Source of the DNA: CAZBDU01 sp964490725
GTDB lineage: Bacteria > Spirochaetota > Spirochaetia > SZUA-6 > DRHE01
Assembly (NCBI GenBank): GCA_964490725.1
Contig: CAZBDU010000008.1
Span: forward strand, 1 to 64,000
Length of the DNA: 64,000 bases
Reading direction: 5' to 3'
This document shows positions 63,752 to 64,000 of the stretch, one piece after another. The position numbers and the translations under genes are program-made. Below the pieces are notes generated by a model, which was given only the letters and a program-made list of their open reading frames with translations, ran no database searches and was not told where the DNA came from. Numbering within the stretch: the stretch's first letter is position 1; each line of letters starts with the position of its first letter.

Positions 63752-64000
63752 TCACTTGACCGTGACTCTCCATCGCTTATTGGCGTCGAACTTCTTGTTC
63801 ACCACCATCTGGCGGACGATGGTCAGGAAGTCCGGCACGAAGATCTCGATGTCGTTCTTCACCTTGACCTGACAGGCCAGGCGGACCCCTTCCGCCTTCT
63901 CCTGCCGGCTCATGAAGATCTCTTCGGTGGGCAGGATCTGCCCGCCTCCTTCCAGGACGCGCACCTTGCAGTAGCCGCAGCTTCCCTTCCCGCCGCAGGA
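63752..64000 (-). CDS. NqrF-type [2Fe-2S] ferredoxin domain protein, 5' end outside the window
   Basis: The frame is open to the right edge and gives 82 residues: CGGKGSCGYCKVRVLEGGGQ, ILPTEEIFMSRQ, GVRLACQVKVKNDIEIFVPD, and a basic end KRWRVTVK. This matches the plant-type ferredoxin region at the N-terminal part of NqrF (CGGxGxCGxC-KV, RLACQ-V). The protein stops where NqrF would enter its FAD domain, so it is either a free-standing ferredoxin or a shortened NqrF relative. It is the first visible gene of the minus-strand NuoE/NuoF operon. Confidence 0.8.
   Translation of the reverse strand, partial: SCGGKGSCGYCKVRVLEGGGQILPTEEIFMSRQEKAEGVRLACQVKVKNDIEIFVPDFLTIVRQMVVNKKFDANKRWRVTVK

Noticed and set aside
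1..64000. tRNA, rRNA, CRISPR arrays, transposases, integrases and phage genes
   Set aside because: None were seen on either strand. The only repeats found are the 68-bp pair and the GC-rich spacer repeats.

Overview
The window is GC-rich bacterial DNA from what looks like an anaerobic diderm, with no phage, transposase, CRISPR array, rRNA or tRNA that I could see. Lipoprotein signal peptides, an outer-membrane beta-barrel protein, an AGQAEK-type mature start on a solute-binding protein, a LapA-domain protein, non-pyrrolysine methyl-corrinoid methyltransferases and an NADH-linked NuoE/NuoF module fit a spirochaete-like anaerobe. That assignment is inference, not proof.

Region 1 (about 1-16.4 kb) is an accessory, partly decaying stretch with a metal and iron-sulfur theme. 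Three transcription units carry related palindromic operators (AATGAx-N6-xTCATT type): a CGGC-domain/DUF364 pair; a long minus-strand operon (radical SAM, pyridoxal-kinase-like, zinc ribbon, Mrp/NBP35 ATPase, a 75-aa unknown, an IscU-like scaffold, a metallo-beta-lactamase lipoprotein); and a DUF134/DUF5320 unit. A DtxR/MntR-like repressor encoded among them is the obvious candidate regulator. Broken genes lie between them: scrambled FliN/FliM pieces including one inverted SpoA domain, a NifX-like remnant beside one copy of a 68-bp repeat, and a DUF1638/CooC deletion chimera. Two tandem serine-hydrolase lipoproteins flank a beta-barrel gene.

Region 2 (16.4-25.4 kb) is a sugar and sugar-phosphate catabolic block: four minus-strand genes (SorE-like reductase, fused class II aldolase/SDR, isomerase, dehydrogenase) diverge from a plus-strand dehydrogenase, pentulose-phosphate epimerase and DeoR regulator. 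Sulfatase and CBS-domain remnants follow.

Region 3 (25.5-33.4 kb) is the most interesting intact system. It is one minus-strand operon, visibly less GC-rich than its flanks, encoding a corrinoid protein, an ornithine-cyclodeaminase-family enzyme, an MttB-family methyltransferase, a TAXI-type TRAP binding protein, an MtmB-family methyltransferase and a fused TRAP permease. The MtmB-like protein has ordinary Leu codons where pyrrolysine sits in archaeal MtmB. The operon looks like uptake and demethylation of an unidentified N-methylated acid, feeding methyl groups into a corrinoid pathway.

Region 4 (33.7-44.7 kb) holds rhamnose/acid-sugar genes (RhaA, RhaB, a fucose-isomerase-like protein, an enolase-superfamily dehydratase, ribokinase, SDR), a LapA protein, an alpha/beta hydrolase and a PHP protein. 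Region 5 (44.8-53.0 kb) holds MTHFR with a cysteine-rich tail, a hexaheme cytochrome c, a MetX-MetW fusion behind an SAM-I riboswitch, a nitronate-monooxygenase-like flavoprotein and the stump of a sugar ABC operon. Region 6 (53.1-64 kb) has a ferritin-like protein, two related membrane histidine kinases, a response regulator, a polyprenyl synthase, and a bifurcating-hydrogenase-style cluster (NuoE, NuoF, HoxU-like, ferredoxins) packed with small regulatory proteins (DRTGG, CBS-ATPase, PHP, HATPase). No H-cluster catalytic subunit lies inside the window.
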